64,000 nucleotides of DNA from Saccharopolyspora rosea (GTDB lineage: Bacteria > Actinomycetota > Actinomycetes > Mycobacteriales > Pseudonocardiaceae). The notes under the pieces are model-generated. The model worked only from the letters and a program-made list of their open reading frames with translations, ran no database searches and was not told the origin of the DNA. The position numbers and the translations under genes are program-made. Positions 20,987-32,272 of the stretch are shown one piece after another (within the stretch, counting starts at the first letter, position 1; each line of letters starts with the position of its first letter). The stretch is taken from the NCBI RefSeq assembly GCF_025643595.1, contig NZ_CP102826.1, positions 5,518,001-5,582,000 on the forward strand, in the 5' to 3' direction.

Positions 20987-22060
20987 TCAGGAAGTGGCGG
21001 CCAACCGCTCCTGGCGGTCGGCGGCGATGAGCGCGTCGAGCACCGCGTCGAGGTCGCCGTCGAGGACCTGGTCCAGGTTGTAGGCCTTGTAGTTGACGCG
21101 GTGGTCGGAGATGCGGTTCTCCGGGAAGTTGTAGGTGCGCACGCGTTCCGAGCGGTCCACGGTGCGGACCTGGCTGCGCCGGGTTTCGGCCGCCTCCCGC
21201 TCGGCCTCCTCCTCGGCCAGCGCCTGCAACCGGGCCTTGAGAACGAGGATGGCGCGCTGCTTGTTCTGCAGCTGCGACTTCTCGTTCTGGCAGGACACCA
21301 CGATCCCGGTCGGCAGGTGGGTGACGCGCACCGCCGAGTCGGTGGTGTTCACGCTCTGCCCGCCCGGGCCGGAGGACCGGTAGACGTCGATGCGCAGGTC
21401 CTTCTCGTCGACGTCGACCTCGACCTCCTCGGGTTCGGGGTAGACCAGCACGCCCGCCGCGGAGGTGTGCACCCGGCCCTGCGACTCGGTCACCGGCACC
21501 CGCTGCACGCGGTGCACGCCCCCTTCGAACTTCAGCTTCGACCAGACCCCGTCCAGCCCGGTGTCGCCCACCTTGGTCTTGACCGACAGCGTCACGTCCT
21601 TGTAGCCGCCGAGGTCGGACTCGGTGGCGTCGAGCACCTCGGCCCGCCACCCCTGCCGCTCGGCGAACCGCAGGTACATCCGCAGCAGGTCGCCCGCGAA
21701 CAGCGCGGACTCCTCGCCGCCCTCCCCGGACTTGACCTCCAGCACCACGTCGGAGCCGTCGTGCGGGTCGCGCGGCAGCAGCAGTTCGGTGAGCCGGTCG
21801 TCCAGTTCGTCGACCGCTTCGGCCAGCCGGTCGGCCTCCTCGGCGAACGCCGGGTCCTCCTCGGCGAGCTCCCGCGCGGTGACCAGGTCGGAACGGGTCT
21901 GGTCGAGTTCCCGCGCGCACCGCACGACCGGGGTCAGTTCGGCGTAGCGGCGGCCGAGCTTGCGCGCGTTGGCCTGGTCGGCGTGCACGTCCGGGTCGGC
22001 CAGCCGCCGTTCCAGCTCGGCGTACTCGTCGAGCAGCGCTTCGAGCTTCGATGTCTGCAC
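20987..22060 (-). CDS. prfA: Peptide chain release factor 1
   Basis: RF1 recognises UAA and UAG and triggers peptide release. The 357-residue protein has the domain-2 tripeptide region around [17 protein letters not shown] (with the variant order usual for RF1 after [10 protein letters not shown]) and the universal GGQ motif in [17 protein letters not shown] (about residue 228). GTG 22060, preceded by GGAGAGG, gives the standard start [17 protein letters not shown]; upstream extensions run into rpmE. It forms a tight pair with prmC. Confidence 0.96.
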   Translation of the reverse strand: MQTSKLEALLDEYAELERRLADPDVHADQANARKLGRRYAELTPVVRCARELDQTRSDLVTARELAEEDPAFAEEADRLAEAVDELDDRLTELLLPRDPHDGSDVVLEVKSGEGGEESALFAGDLLRMYLRFAERQGWRAEVLDATESDLGGYKDVTLSVKTKVGDTGLDGVWSKLKFEGGVHRVQRVPVTESQGRVHTSAAGVLVYPEPEEVEVDVDEKDLRIDVYRSSGPGGQSVNTTDSAVRVTHLPTGIVVSCQNEKSQLQNKQRAILVLKARLQALAEEEAEREAAETRRSQVRTVDRSERVRTYNFPENRISDHRVNYKAYNLDQVLDGDLDAVLDALIAADRQERLAATS

Positions 22061-22100
22061 TGGCGACCCTCTCCGGGAGCGGACGGCTGGGAACACGGCA

Positions 22101-22138
22101 ACGGCGCCCGCCCCGCGAGGTCGCGGAACGGGCGCCGT
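22101..22138 (-). terminator. Nested hairpin after rpmE, probable terminator
   Basis: ACGGCGCCCG (22101-22110) pairs perfectly with CGGGCGCCGT (22129-22138), and the interior CCGCGA/TCGCGG forms a second stem. It lies 8 bp past the rpmE stop and 40 bp before prfA. No clear T tract follows, so it may only attenuate. Confidence 0.6.
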
Positions 22139-22146
22139 CGGCGTCG

Positions 22147-22371
22147 CTACTTCTTGGCGCTCTTGGGACGACGGCCGTAGCGGGCCTCGAACCGGGCGAC
22201 GCGACCGCCGGTGTCCAGGATCTTCTGCTTGCCCGTGTAGAACGGGTGGCAGTTCGAGCAGATCTCGACCGTGATGTGGCCGCTGGTCCGGGTGCTGCGG
22301 GTGGTGAAGGTGTTGCCGCAGCCGCAGACCACCTCGGTCTCGACGTACTCGGGGTGAATACCACTCTTCAA
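22147..22371 (-). CDS. rpmE: 50S ribosomal protein L31 (zinc-binding form)
   Basis: This 74-residue L31 has the zinc ligands of the C+ form: CGC near residue 17 and [13 protein letters not shown] near residues 38-41. It ends with the basic tail [12 protein letters not shown]. The start is a TTG at 22371 with AGAGGA upstream, giving the standard [10 protein letters not shown]-terminus. It precedes prfA in the typical actinobacterial order rho-rpmE-prfA-prmC. Confidence 0.95.
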   Translation of the reverse strand: MKSGIHPEYVETEVVCGCGNTFTTRSTRTSGHITVEICSNCHPFYTGKQKILDTGGRVARFEARYGRRPKSAKK

Positions 22372-22587
22372 GGCCTTGTCCTCTCTTCTGGGCCGCCGGG
22401 TCCCGTGACCTCCTCATGCCTCGGAGCACGGGTGAACCGGAGCCGGAACCAACTTCGCATTCTGCCAGACGAAGGCTGCTGACCTGGAACGCAGGGGGTC
22501 CGCCCGGTATTCCCGGCGACCGCTCGTCGCGCCGGTCACACCGCCCGTCGCAGAGTCGTGACCGTCTGTCGCTGAACCCCGCGCGGG

Positions 22588-23022
22588 GTGATGCGCTCGT
22601 CACCTGATCGCTCGCATAGTGACGTCGTGCTGCTGTGTTCGGTGTTGGGCAGGCTCACGGTCCGGTCGTGGGTCTCGCTTCCCCTGCTCTTCGTCGGCAG
22701 CACGGTCGGCGTCGCCGCGGTGCTGGACCTGGTGGTCGGGCGGGCGCACGTGCTGCACCAGGACCTCACGGTGTCCGCGCCGCTGCTGTTCGGCTTCGCC
22801 GCCGCGCTGACCCTGCTCAGCGGTGACCAGGTGCGCTGGACGTTCCGCTGGCAGCGCCGCGGCCTGCGGTTCCCGTACCCGCTGCTGCTGGCGGCGTGCG
22901 CGCTGACCGCGGACGGGGTGCGCCTGCCGGTGCCGGCCGCCCTGGTCGTCGGCGTGGTCGCACTGGCACTGCTGACGTTGCTGCTGGTGCGCGGCCACCG
23001 CGATCCGGTCGAGTGCCCCTGA
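22588..23022 (+). CDS. Small predicted membrane protein of unknown function
   Basis: I do not recognise this 144-residue protein. It has about four hydrophobic segments ([67 protein letters not shown]) separated by short basic loops. The start is uncertain: the GTG at 22588 opens the frame, and an internal GTG at 22627 would give a 131-residue version. It lies alone on the plus strand, between rpmE and rho, and ends just before a strong hairpin shared with rho. High third-position GC supports it being coding. Confidence 0.5.
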   Translation: MMRSSPDRSHSDVVLLCSVLGRLTVRSWVSLPLLFVGSTVGVAAVLDLVVGRAHVLHQDLTVSAPLLFGFAAALTLLSGDQVRWTFRWQRRGLRFPYPLLLAACALTADGVRLPVPAALVVGVVALALLTLLLVRGHRDPVECP

Positions 23023-23042
23023 CAGGCTGCGAGGGGGAACGA

Positions 23043-23076
23043 CGAAGGCCCGCACCACTTCCGGTGCGGGCCTTCG
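23043..23076. terminator. Bidirectional hairpin between the small membrane gene and rho
   Basis: CGAAGGCCCGCACC (23043-23056) and GGTGCGGGCCTTCG (23063-23076) form a perfect 14-bp stem with a 6-base loop. It sits between the convergent ends of the membrane-protein gene (23022) and rho (23095) and can serve both. Confidence 0.8.
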
Positions 23077-23094
23077 CCACGGGGCGACGGCGAC

Positions 23095-24963
23095 TCAGTC
23101 GTCGTCCTTGCCCGGGGTGTTCTTGGCCACCGTCATCAGGAACTCGATGTTGGTGCGCGTCTTGCGCAGCCGGTCCTGCAGGAGTTCCAGCGCCTGCTGC
23201 GCGTCGAGCGCGGCGAGCACCCGGCGCAGCTTGTGCGTGACGGCCAGCTCGTCCGGGGACAGCAGGATCTCGTCCTTGCGGGTGCTGGAGGAGTCCACGT
23301 CCACGGCCGGGAACAGCCGCTTGTCGGCGAGCTTGCGGTCGAGCTTGAGCTCGGCGTTGCCGGTGCCCTTGAACTCCTCGAAGATCACCGTGTCCATCGT
23401 GGACCCGGTCTCCACCAGGGCCGTCGCGAAGATGGTCAGCGAGCCGCCGTTCTCGATGTTGCGGGCGGCGCCGAGGAACCGCTTCGGCGGGTACAGCGCG
23501 GTGGAGTCCACACCACCGGACAGGATGCGCCCGGACGCCGGGGCCGCCAGGTTGTAGGCGCGTCCCAGACGGGTGATCGAGTCCAGCAGGACGACCACGT
23601 CGTGACCCATCTCGACGAGCCGCTTAGCCCGTTCGATGGACAGCTCGGCGACCGTGGTGTGGTCCGACGGCGGCCGGTCGAAGGTCGAGGCGATGACCTC
23701 GCCCTTGACCGAGCGCTGCATGTCGGTGACCTCTTCGGGCCGCTCGTCGGCGAGCACGACCATGAGGTGGCACTCGGGGTTGTTCGTGGTGATCGCGTTG
23801 GCGATCGCCTGGAGCACCATCGTCTTGCCCGCCTTCGGCGGCGAGACGATGAGCGCGCGCTGCCCCTTGCCGACGGGCATCACCAGGTCGATGATCCGGC
23901 CGGTCAGGTTCTGCGGCTCGGTCTCCAGCCGGAGCCGCTCGTTCGGGTACAGCGGCGTCAGCTTGTGGAACTCGGAGCGCCCGCGGGCCGCCTCCGGGTC
24001 CAGGCCGTTGATGGAGTCGACGCGCACCAGCGGGTTGAACTTCTGCCGCTGCTGCTCGCCCTCCCGCGGCTGGCGGATGACGCCCTTGATCGCGTCACCG
24101 CGGCGCAGTCCGTACTTGCGGACCAGCGACAGCGACACGTAGACGTCGTTCGGCCCCGCGAGGTAGCCGGAGGTGCGCACGAACGCGTAGTTCTCCAGCA
24201 CGTCGAGGATGCCGGCCACCGGCAGGAGCACGTCGTCCTCGCGGACCTCGGGCTCGCCACCGTCGCCGCGTCCCCGGTTGCGGCGGCGGTCCCGGAACCG
24301 CCGGCCCCGGCCGCGGCGGCCGCCTTCCTCCTCGCCGTCGTCCTGGCGGTTGCTCTGCCCGCCGCCCTGCTGGCGGTTGTCCTGGGCGGGCTGCCGCTCG
24401 GTGCGCTGCTGCTCGGCCGGACGCTGCTGCTGCTCGTCCTGGCCGGAGCCCTGGTCACCACCGCCGGAACGACCGCCGGACCGCCGACGGCGGCTGCCGC
24501 CGCGCCGGTTGTCGTCCTCGCCCTGGGTCTCGGCCGCCTGCTGCCGCCGGGACCGACCCCGGGTGGGCGCGGTGCCGTTGGACCCGGAACCGCTGTCGGT
24601 CTCCTGCGACGTGGAGCCGGCCTCGTCGAGCGCGGGCTGGTGGGCCTTGCCCGCGCCGGCCTTGCCGTCCTCCGCGGGAGCCTGGGTCTTCTTGGTCGAA
24701 CGGGACCGCGGCGCCGTGGTGCCGCCCTGCTTCTCCTTGATGGCGGCGATCAGGTCACCCTTGCGCAGGCCACCCGTCTCGATCCCCAGTTCCCCCGCGA
24801 GTTGGCGCAGCTCGGCAAGAACCATGCCGGAGAGTCCACCGCGGCGACGCGGGGTGCCGTTGCTGCTCTCCGACGTCCCGGCGTTCGACCGTCCGGATTC
24901 CTGCTGGCCAGCCGGAGAGGTGCCGTTGGCCGCCTCGCTGCTCAACAGTTCGGTGTTGCTCAC
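23095..24963 (-). CDS. rho: Transcription termination factor Rho
   Basis: Rho is the hexameric RNA-dependent ATPase that ends transcription. The 622-residue protein is longer than the 419-residue E. coli form because of a low-complexity insert of roughly 170 residues (about 60-235), rich in Gln, Arg, Gly and Asn, between the first helical part of the RNA-binding domain and the cold-shock-like part. Such inserts are usual in actinobacteria. The core carries the P-loop PPKAGKTMVLQ (about residue 375) and Walker B VVLLDSITRL. GTG 24963 is the start. An untranslated stretch of up to 720 bp precedes it, with a GC-rich hairpin 50 bp upstream. Confidence 0.97.
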   Translation of the reverse strand: MSNTELLSSEAANGTSPAGQQESGRSNAGTSESSNGTPRRRGGLSGMVLAELRQLAGELGIETGGLRKGDLIAAIKEKQGGTTAPRSRSTKKTQAPAEDGKAGAGKAHQPALDEAGSTSQETDSGSGSNGTAPTRGRSRRQQAAETQGEDDNRRGGSRRRRSGGRSGGGDQGSGQDEQQQRPAEQQRTERQPAQDNRQQGGGQSNRQDDGEEEGGRRGRGRRFRDRRRNRGRGDGGEPEVREDDVLLPVAGILDVLENYAFVRTSGYLAGPNDVYVSLSLVRKYGLRRGDAIKGVIRQPREGEQQRQKFNPLVRVDSINGLDPEAARGRSEFHKLTPLYPNERLRLETEPQNLTGRIIDLVMPVGKGQRALIVSPPKAGKTMVLQAIANAITTNNPECHLMVVLADERPEEVTDMQRSVKGEVIASTFDRPPSDHTTVAELSIERAKRLVEMGHDVVVLLDSITRLGRAYNLAAPASGRILSGGVDSTALYPPKRFLGAARNIENGGSLTIFATALVETGSTMDTVIFEEFKGTGNAELKLDRKLADKRLFPAVDVDSSSTRKDEILLSPDELAVTHKLRRVLAALDAQQALELLQDRLRKTRTNIEFLMTVAKNTPGKDDD

Positions 24964-25683
24964 GAATGTCCTTCCTGACCGGACCGCGCCTCCTACGCGG
25001 CCCAGCGGATTGCCCGCCCGCTCTGGAGTGCGGGCGGCCGGTGTGTGCTACCAGCCCTTGTGCCGGTCGGATTTCACACTCGCCCGCGGCATGACCGGCT
25101 TCGGCGATGGCTCGGGGAACCAGCAGCACCGGGCGGTGGGAGGTACCCGGCTCGCGTGATTGCCCTGATGCCATGTCGTGGTGTCGATCCACACTCGCCG
25201 ATGCGCGCCCTGCTGCCGCCGTGGACCAGGAATCGTCGCCTCAGATGGAGCCTGAACTCCGGACCTCGGTCCGCCCACCATGGTCACCTTGGGGGCCACA
25301 CCGTGGAACCTAGAGCCCCCACCCCGACTTCGGCAACGATGCGCAGGCCGATTCTCCCGAAGCGAACCGCATTGAGTTGACAACTCCTGCCTCGGTCACC
25401 GCCATCGGGTACCCGCCAACTTGATCTTCGCCCGTGCCGGGCGGAGCCAATTCACAGCGGGAGATGCGTTCCGGGAATCGATGTCCCGGACACGGCACCG
25501 GCGCCCTGCGCGCGGTGACTGATTGACCTTGAGGGTAGACGCCCTGCGATCCAGGTGCAACAACCCCCCGGGAGCGTGGCACGCTCTCGACGATCATGCC
25601 GTCGACGACCGCTGTGCACGGCCCCGACACCTCCCTTTGTACCACTCCTCGGCGGTGGGGCGGTGGTGGGGCCGCGCGTGCGG
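24964..25683. other. 720-bp gap between thrB and rho; no gene seen
   Basis: Open frames here have no recognisable product on either strand. The clearest structure is an 8-bp hairpin CCGCCCGC/GCGGGCGG (25014-25021 with 25030-25037), about 50 bp upstream of the rho start. The stretch probably contains the rho promoter and a long leader. No convincing -10/-35 pair could be assigned. Confidence 0.5.
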
Positions 25684-26601
25684 TCAGGCGTGGTCGACGG
25701 TGGTGCGCACGCCGGTGGTGTCCACCGGAAGGCGCAGTTCGGTGAACCCGTTCAGCGGGATTCCGGACGGCAGCTCGCCGCCGCGCGGCAGCGCCAGCAC
25801 GGTCGGTCCCGCGCCGGACACGGCCGCGGGCACGCCGGCCGCCCGCAGCGCGCGGACCAGGGCGACGGTGCCGGGCCAGGCGGGTTCGCGGTAGTCCTGG
25901 TGCAGCCTGTCGTCGGTGGCGGCCATCAGCAGGTCCGGGTCGCGGGTCAGCGCGTGCACCGCCAGCGCCGCGCGACCGGCCGCGAACGCCGCGTCGGCGT
26001 GCGGAACCCGTTCGGGCAGCAGGCCGCGCGTGGTGTGCGTGGCCGACTCCTCTTGGGGGACAAGGACGATCGGTGCGATGTCGGGGTGCGGCCGCAGCGC
26101 GGCGGCGTGGAAACGACCCGCGTCGTTCCAGGCGATGACCAGTCCGCCGTGCAGGCTGGCCGCGACGTTGTCGGCGTGGCCTTCCCACTCGGCGGCGAGT
26201 TGCAGCGCGCGGTCGGCGTTCTCGCCGTCCCGCGGGTCGAGCCCGCCCAGGGCGTGGGCCGCGGCGACACCGGCGATGATGGCCGCCGCGGAGGACCCGA
26301 GTCCGCGCGAGTGCGGGATCGCGTTGCGGCAGTGCAACCGCAACGCGGGAACGGCGTAGCCGAGTTCGGACAGCGCCTTGGCGATCACCCGCACCACCAG
26401 GTGGTGCTCGTCGGCGGGGACCGCTCCCGCGCCCTGGCCCTCGACGGTGACGGCCGCCGAACCGGGCACGCCGTCGACGACCTCGACGTGCACCTCGTCG
26501 TGCAGGGCCAGGGCCATGCCGAGCGCGTCGAACCCGGAACCGAGGTTCGCCGTGGACGCCGGGACCGCGACCCGGACGGACGAGCGCGGTGGTGCCGTCA
26601 C
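25684..26601 (-). CDS. thrB: Homoserine kinase
   Basis: This GHMP-family kinase phosphorylates homoserine on its way to threonine. The 305-residue protein starts [23 protein letters not shown], has the ATP-binding motif [22 protein letters not shown] (about residue 97) and the C-terminal [12 protein letters not shown] motif (about 265). GTG 26601 overlaps the thrC stop by four bases (GTGA), so the two are translationally coupled. Confidence 0.96.
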   Translation of the reverse strand: MTAPPRSSVRVAVPASTANLGSGFDALGMALALHDEVHVEVVDGVPGSAAVTVEGQGAGAVPADEHHLVVRVIAKALSELGYAVPALRLHCRNAIPHSRGLGSSAAAIIAGVAAAHALGGLDPRDGENADRALQLAAEWEGHADNVAASLHGGLVIAWNDAGRFHAAALRPHPDIAPIVLVPQEESATHTTRGLLPERVPHADAAFAAGRAALAVHALTRDPDLLMAATDDRLHQDYREPAWPGTVALVRALRAAGVPAAVSGAGPTVLALPRGGELPSGIPLNGFTELRLPVDTTGVRTTVDHA

Positions 26602-27683
26602 GTCAGCTCCAGGGCGGTGGCCACCGCGTTCGGGTCCACCGGCAGCGGCTCGACCTCAAGCATCCCGGACAGCGCGGTGTCCGGGTCCTTCAGGCCGTGG
26701 CCGGTCACCGTGCACACCACCCGGGACCCGGCGGGCAGCCGCCCGTCCGCGGCGGTGGCCAGCAGACCGGCGACGCTGGAGGCCGAGGCGGGTTCGACGA
26801 ACACACCTTCGCGGGAGGCCAGCAGCCGGTAGGCGGCCAGGATCTCGTCGTCGCCGACCGCCGCGAACAGCCCGTCCGACTCGGCCTTGGCGGCCACCGC
26901 GCCCTGCCAGGAGGCGGGGCTGCCGACGCGGATGGCGGTGGCCACGGTCTCCGGGTCCGCCACCGGCTCGCCGTGCACCAGCGGGGCCGCACCGGCGGCC
27001 TGGAAGCCGAACATCCGCGGGGTGGCCGGGACGACGCCGTCGGCGGCGTACTCCTGGTAGCCCTTCCAGTAGGCGGTGATGTTGCCCGCGTTGCCGACCG
27101 GCAGGCAGTGCACGTCCGGCGCCCGGCCGAGCACGTCGCAGATCTCGAACGCCGCGGTCTTCTGACCTTCCAGCCGGACCTTGTTCACCGAGTTGACCAG
27201 CGTCACCGGGTGTTGGGCGGCGGTCTTGCGGGCCAGCTCCAGGCAGTCGTCGAAGTTGCCCTGCACCTGCAGGATCCGGGCGCCGTGCACCACGGCCTGG
27301 GCCAGCTTGCCCATCGCGATCTTGCCCTGCGGCACCAGCACCGCGGAGGTCAGCCCGGCGCGGGCGGCGTAGGCGGCGGCCGAGGCCGAGGTGTTGCCGG
27401 TGGACGCGCAGATCACCGCCTTGCTGCCGGCGGCCAGCGCGTGCGTGATGGCCACCGTCATGCCCCGGTCCTTGAACGACCCGGTGGGGTTGGCGCCCTC
27501 CACCTTGAGGTGGACCTCGCAGCCGGTCAGCTCGGACAGGTGGTGTGCGGGCACCAGGGGCGTGTTGCCCTCCTGCAGGGTGACGACGCGCGCCCCCTCC
27601 GGAACCGCGATGCGGTCCCGGTACGCCTCGATGAGGCCCGGCCATCCGGCACGCACCGGAGCACCCTGGATGTTCGACGTCAC
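26598..27683 (-). CDS. thrC: Threonine synthase
   Basis: This PLP enzyme converts O-phosphohomoserine to threonine. The 361-residue protein has the PLP-lysine motif [15 protein letters not shown] (Lys near residue 69), the phosphate-binding loop [14 protein letters not shown] (about 189) and the [15 protein letters not shown] segment. Length and motifs fit the short class of threonine synthase. GTG 27683 overlaps the hom stop by four bases. Confidence 0.97.
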   Translation of the reverse strand: MTSNIQGAPVRAGWPGLIEAYRDRIAVPEGARVVTLQEGNTPLVPAHHLSELTGCEVHLKVEGANPTGSFKDRGMTVAITHALAAGSKAVICASTGNTSASAAAYAARAGLTSAVLVPQGKIAMGKLAQAVVHGARILQVQGNFDDCLELARKTAAQHPVTLVNSVNKVRLEGQKTAAFEICDVLGRAPDVHCLPVGNAGNITAYWKGYQEYAADGVVPATPRMFGFQAAGAAPLVHGEPVADPETVATAIRVGSPASWQGAVAAKAESDGLFAAVGDDEILAAYRLLASREGVFVEPASASSVAGLLATAADGRLPAGSRVVCTVTGHGLKDPDTALSGMLEVEPLPVDPNAVATALELT

Positions 27684-28984
27684 GACGGTTCACCTTCCAC
27701 GCGCATCACGCTGACCACCTCGCGCACCACCGGGAGCTGCGCGATTTTGTCCACTGTGGACCTGAGTGCGGCGTCGGGCGCGGTGTGGGTGACCACGACC
27801 AGGCTGGCGTCGTCGCCGCGGCCCTGTTGACGCACCACCGAAATGCTCACATCGTGCTCGTTGAACGTGGCCGCGACCTGCGAGAGCACGCCCGCCTTGT
27901 CGGCCACGTCCAGGCTGATGTGGTAGCGGGTCGGAGTCCGGCCCATCGGCTGGACCGGCAGCTGGGCGTGCGCCGACTCGCGCGGCCCCTTGCCCGCCAC
28001 CACCAGGTTACGGGCGACCGCGACGAGGTCGCCGAGCACCGCGCTCGCCGTCGGCGCGCCACCGGCGCCCTGCCCGTAGAACATCAGCTGCCCGGCCGCC
28101 TCGGCCTCCACGAACACCGCGTTGAACGCGTCGCCGACCCCGGCCAGCGGGTGGCTGCGCGGGATCATCGCCGGGTGCACGCGGGCCGAGACCGACTCCG
28201 TGCCGTCCTCGTCGACCACCCGCTCGCAGATCGCCAGCAGCTTGACCGTGCGCCCGAGGGCCTGCGCGGCGGCGATGTCGCCCGGCGTGACCTGGGAGAT
28301 GCCCTCCCGGTGGACGTCGCTGGCGGTGACCCGGGTGTGGAACGCCAGGGACGCGAGGATCGCGGCCTTGGCGGCGGCGTCGAACCCGTCCACGTCGGCG
28401 GTCGGGTCCGCCTCGGCGTAGCCCAGCCGCCCGGCCTCGTCCAGCGTCTCGGCGTAGCCGGCGCCGGTCGAGTCCATCGCCGAGAGGATGAAGTTGGTGG
28501 TGCCGTTGACGATGCCCATGACCCGGTTGATCCGGTCCCCGGCCAGCGACTCGCGCAGCGGGCGCAGCAGCGGGATGGCCCCGGCCACGGCGGCCTCGAA
28601 GTAGATGTCGGCGCCCGAGGCGTCGGCCGCCGCGTACAGCTCCGAGCCGTGCTCGGCCAGCAGCGCCTTGTTCGCGGTCACCACCGACTTGCCCGCCCGC
28701 AGTGCGCGCAGCAGCAGCGAGCGAGCGGGTTCGATGCCGCCGATCAGCTCGACGACGACGTCCACGTCACCGTCGACGAGCGCGGCGGCGTCGGTGGTGA
28801 TCAGGTGCTGGGGCACCGCGGGATGTTTGTGCGGGCGGCGCACCGCCACGCCGGTCACCTCCACCGGCGCGCCGGTTCGCGCCGCGAACTCCTCCGGCTG
28901 GTCCTGCAGCAGTCGCAGCACCTCGGTCCCGACGGTGCCGCAGCCCAGCAGCGCGACGCGGATCGGTGCACGGTCCTCGATCAC
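27680..28984 (-). CDS. hom: Homoserine dehydrogenase
   Basis: This enzyme reduces aspartate semialdehyde to homoserine with NAD(P)H. The 434-residue protein has the Rossmann motif [17 protein letters not shown] at residue 9, the catalytic-domain signature [30 protein letters not shown] (about 185-215) and a C-terminal ACT domain ([27 protein letters not shown], from about residue 350). The ACT domain is the site of threonine feedback in the family. GTG 28984 begins one base past the lysA stop, so hom-thrC-thrB and lysA look like one unit. Confidence 0.96.
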   Translation of the reverse strand: MIEDRAPIRVALLGCGTVGTEVLRLLQDQPEEFAARTGAPVEVTGVAVRRPHKHPAVPQHLITTDAAALVDGDVDVVVELIGGIEPARSLLLRALRAGKSVVTANKALLAEHGSELYAAADASGADIYFEAAVAGAIPLLRPLRESLAGDRINRVMGIVNGTTNFILSAMDSTGAGYAETLDEAGRLGYAEADPTADVDGFDAAAKAAILASLAFHTRVTASDVHREGISQVTPGDIAAAQALGRTVKLLAICERVVDEDGTESVSARVHPAMIPRSHPLAGVGDAFNAVFVEAEAAGQLMFYGQGAGGAPTASAVLGDLVAVARNLVVAGKGPRESAHAQLPVQPMGRTPTRYHISLDVADKAGVLSQVAATFNEHDVSISVVRQQGRGDDASLVVVTHTAPDAALRSTVDKIAQLPVVREVVSVMRVEGEPS

Positions 28985-30403
28985 TCACACCTCCAGCCGG
29001 AGCAGGTCGTCCTCGGTCTCCCTGCGCAGCAGCAACCGCGCCTGCCCGTCGCGCACCGCCACCACGGGCGGCTTGGGCAGGCGGTTGTAGTTGCTGGCCA
29101 TCACGTAGCAGTAGGCGCCGGTGGCGGCCACCGCCAGCAGGTCGCCCGGAGCAATGTCCTCCGGGAGCCAGCAGTCTCGCACCACTACGTCACCGGATTC
29201 ACAGTGCTTGCCCACGATGCGGGACAGCACCGGCTCGGCCTCGGGTGCGCGGGACACCAGGCGGCAGTCGTAGACGGCGTCGTAGAGGGCGGTGCGGATG
29301 TTGTCGCTCATGCCGCCGTCGACGCTGACGTAGCGGCGGCGCGCACCGCCGTCCAGCGCCACGTCCTTGATCGTGCCGACCTCGTAGACCGTGACCATAC
29401 CCGGCCCGACGATGGCCCGGCCCGGCTCGACGGCGATGGCCGGTTCCGGGATGCCCGCGTCGGCGGCCTCCTTGCCGACGATGTCGCGCAACCGACCGGC
29501 CAGTTCGGCGGCTGGCAGCGGGTCCTCGTCCGGCGTGTAGGCGATGCCCAACCCGCCACCGAGATCCACAGTGGACAGCGAGGAGAGCGCGTCGGCGCCG
29601 TGTTCGGCGCGCAGCTCGGCCAGCAGCCGCACCACCCGGTGCGCGGCCAGTTCGAAACCGTCGACGTCGAAGATCTGCGAACCGATGTGGCTGTGCAGGC
29701 CGACCAGCTCCAGCGAGTCGGCCTTGACCACCCGGCGCACCGCCTCGGCGGCCTGGCCCGAGGCCAGCGAGAACCCGAACTTCTGGTCCTCGTGGGCGGT
29801 CGCGATGAACTCGTGGGTGTGCGCCTCCACACCCACGGTCACCCGCACCAGCACCCGCTGGCGGGTGCCGTGCTGACCGGCGATGTGGTCCAGGCGCGCG
29901 ATCTCGTGGAACGAGTCCAGCACCACCGACCCCACCCCGGCGCGCACCGCGGCGGTCAGTTCGGCCGAGGACTTGTTGTTGCCGTGGAAGGTGATCCGCT
30001 CGGGCGGGAACCCGCCGCGCAGCGCCACGGCGAGTTCGCCGCCGCTGCACACGTCGAGGCTCAGGCCCTCCTCGGCGACCCAGCGGGCGACCTCGGTGCA
30101 CAGGAACGCCTTGGAGGCGTAGTGCACGGCCGCCGGGTCGCCGAACGCGGACGCGTAGTCCCGGCAGCGGGACCGGAAGTCGTCCTCGTCGAGGACGAAC
30201 AGCGGTGTGCCGTATTCCTGGGCGAGATCGCGGACGTCGAGACCGGCGAGCCGGACGGTGCCGTCGGCGCCGCGGGAGCTGTTGCGCGGCCACACCTGGG
30301 GGTGCAGCGCGCCGAGCTCCTCGGCGGTCGACGGGGCGGGGCCTGCGGTGTTGCCGGGCGGCACGACGTCGGCGTGCCGAGGACCGGCGGGATGGGCGCG
30401 CAT
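28985..30403 (-). CDS. lysA: Diaminopimelate decarboxylase
   Basis: This PLP-dependent, fold-type III enzyme decarboxylates meso-diaminopimelate to L-lysine. In the 472-residue protein the PLP-lysine lies in [17 protein letters not shown] (about residue 85), with [11 protein letters not shown] (about 236), the [10 protein letters not shown] phosphate loop (about 330) and the substrate-binding [16 protein letters not shown] near residue 395. ATG 30403 has AAGGAG upstream; longer frames run into argS. The argS–lysA–hom order is the common actinobacterial one. Confidence 0.97.
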   Translation of the reverse strand: MRAHPAGPRHADVVPPGNTAGPAPSTAEELGALHPQVWPRNSSRGADGTVRLAGLDVRDLAQEYGTPLFVLDEDDFRSRCRDYASAFGDPAAVHYASKAFLCTEVARWVAEEGLSLDVCSGGELAVALRGGFPPERITFHGNNKSSAELTAAVRAGVGSVVLDSFHEIARLDHIAGQHGTRQRVLVRVTVGVEAHTHEFIATAHEDQKFGFSLASGQAAEAVRRVVKADSLELVGLHSHIGSQIFDVDGFELAAHRVVRLLAELRAEHGADALSSLSTVDLGGGLGIAYTPDEDPLPAAELAGRLRDIVGKEAADAGIPEPAIAVEPGRAIVGPGMVTVYEVGTIKDVALDGGARRRYVSVDGGMSDNIRTALYDAVYDCRLVSRAPEAEPVLSRIVGKHCESGDVVVRDCWLPEDIAPGDLLAVAATGAYCYVMASNYNRLPKPPVVAVRDGQARLLLRRETEDDLLRLEV

Positions 30404-30447
30404 TGCTACGGCTCCTTCGCACGGCCCGCGGGCGCGGGCCGCTCGTA

Positions 30448-32109
30448 CTACATCTGTTCCGGTGCGCTGACGCCGAGCAGGGCCAGCCCGTTGGCGAGCA
30501 CCCGGCGGGTCGCCTCGCACAGGTGCAGGCGGGCGATGGTCAGCGGACTCGCCTGGTCGTCGCCGGGTTGCAGCACCCGGCACGCGTCGTAGAACTTGTG
30601 GTACGCGCTGGCGACGTCCTCCAGGTAGCGGGCGACGCGGTGCGGTTCGCGCAGTTCCGCCGCCGTCCGCGTGACCCGCGGGAATTCCCCGAGGGTGCGG
30701 ATCAGGTCGCCCTCGCGTTCGTGGGTGAGCAGCGACAGGTCCGCGTCGGTCACCGAACCCCGGTCGATGCCCAGCGACGCGGCGTTGCGCTGCAACGACG
30801 ACAGCCGCGCGTGCGCGTACTGGACGTAGAAGACGGGATTCTCGTTGGTGCGTTTGCTGATCAGGTCCAGGTCGATGTCGACCGCGGTGTCCACTGAGGA
30901 CCGGATCAGCGAGTAGCGGGCGGCGTCCACGCCGACCGCTTCGACCAGGTCCTCCATCGTGACCACGGTGCCCGCGCGCTTGCTCATGCGGACCGGTTTG
31001 CCGTCGCGCACCAGGTTCACCAGCTGTCCGATGAGGACCTCGACGACGTCCGGGTCGTCGCCGAACGCGGCGGCGGCGGCCTTCAGCCGCGCGATGTAGC
31101 CGTGGTGGTCCGCGCCGAGCATGTAGATGCACAGGTCGAAACCGCGGTTGCGCTTGTCGCGCAGGTAGGCCACGTCGCCGGCGATGTAGGCGGGGGCGCC
31201 GTCGCTCTTGAGCAGCACCCGGTCCTTGTCGTCGCCGAACTCGGTGGAGCGCAGCCACCACGCGCCGTCGGCGAAGTAGACGTGCCCGGACTTCTTGAGC
31301 TCTTCGACGGCCCGGGCGACCGCGCCCGAGGTGTGCAGCGAGTCCTCGTGGAAGAAGACGTCGAAGTCGGTGCCGAACTCGTGCAGGCTGCGCTTGATCT
31401 CGTCGAACATCAGGCCGACGCCGACCCGGCGGAACGTCTCGTGCCGCTCGTCGTCCGGCTTGTCCAGCACACCCGGCTCGGCCTGGACGACCTGGGCGGC
31501 GATGTCGGCGATGTAGTCACCGCCGTAGCCGTCCTCCGGCGCCGGCTCGCCCTGCGCCGCAGCGATCAGCGACCGCACGAACCGGTCGATCTGCGCGCCC
31601 GCGTCGTTGAAGTAGTACTCGCGGGTCACGTCCGCGCCCTGCACGGCCAGCACGCGGCCCAGCGCGTCGCCGACCGCGGCCCACCGGGTGCCGCCCAGGT
31701 GGATCGGGCCGGTGGGGTTGGCGGAGACGAACTCCAGGTTGACCTTCAGCCCCTGGTACAGGTCGCCGCGGCCGTAGGCGTCGGCGGCGCCCAGCACCTC
31801 GCGCACGATCTGGGCCTGCGCGTCGGCGGCCAGCCGCAGGTTCAGGAAGCCCGGTCCGGCGACGTCGGCGGAGGCGACGGCGTCCTGGCCGGTCAGCGCT
31901 TCGGCCAGCCACCCGGCGAGGTCCCGCGGCGCCACCCCGGCCTTCTTGGCGACCTGCATGGCGAGGTTGGTCGCGTAGTCCCCGTGCTCGGGGTTGCGGG
32001 GTCGCTCGACGGTCACCACCTCGGGCAGTACGGAAGTGTCCAGCCCGCGGGCGGACAGCACCTCGAAGGCGGTGTTGCGTACCAGTTCAGCGAGCGCGGC
32101 GGGAGTCAC
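30448..32109 (-). CDS. argS: Arginyl-tRNA synthetase
   Basis: This class I synthetase has 553 residues. The HIGH-type motif is in [20 protein letters not shown] (about residue 125), the KMSKS-equivalent is [11 protein letters not shown] (about 355), and the C-terminal DALR anticodon-binding domain starts near residue 430 ([13 protein letters not shown]). GTG 32109 gives the family N-terminus [10 protein letters not shown]; the frame is open upstream to 32439 without homology. Divergent from the DUF3105 gene, 163 bp away. Confidence 0.97.
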   Translation of the reverse strand: MTPAALAELVRNTAFEVLSARGLDTSVLPEVVTVERPRNPEHGDYATNLAMQVAKKAGVAPRDLAGWLAEALTGQDAVASADVAGPGFLNLRLAADAQAQIVREVLGAADAYGRGDLYQGLKVNLEFVSANPTGPIHLGGTRWAAVGDALGRVLAVQGADVTREYYFNDAGAQIDRFVRSLIAAAQGEPAPEDGYGGDYIADIAAQVVQAEPGVLDKPDDERHETFRRVGVGLMFDEIKRSLHEFGTDFDVFFHEDSLHTSGAVARAVEELKKSGHVYFADGAWWLRSTEFGDDKDRVLLKSDGAPAYIAGDVAYLRDKRNRGFDLCIYMLGADHHGYIARLKAAAAAFGDDPDVVEVLIGQLVNLVRDGKPVRMSKRAGTVVTMEDLVEAVGVDAARYSLIRSSVDTAVDIDLDLISKRTNENPVFYVQYAHARLSSLQRNAASLGIDRGSVTDADLSLLTHEREGDLIRTLGEFPRVTRTAAELREPHRVARYLEDVASAYHKFYDACRVLQPGDDQASPLTIARLHLCEATRRVLANGLALLGVSAPEQM

Positions 32110-32272
32110 CTTATGGAGTCTAAGGAAGCGTCGTCGCTGTTCAGCGAACGGGTTGGCGCATCGCCCACCAACGGCGCTCCGCTTTGTACCGATCCGGGGA
32201 TCTTCGTGGACACGTGGCGTGTCCGCCGGTATCCATTCTGTCGCCACCTGTTGATCGAGTGCGAGGTCCGAC

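Noticed and set aside
22588-23058. Minus-strand frame opposite the small membrane protein
   Set aside because: It is Gln/Arg/His-rich with no recognisable domain; the plus-strand frame has coherent membrane segments.
24209-24978. Plus-strand frames over the rho insert as a separate gene
   Set aside because: Hydrophobic runs there arise from the complementary strand of the Gln/Arg/Gly-rich Rho insert; no ribosome site or homology is seen.
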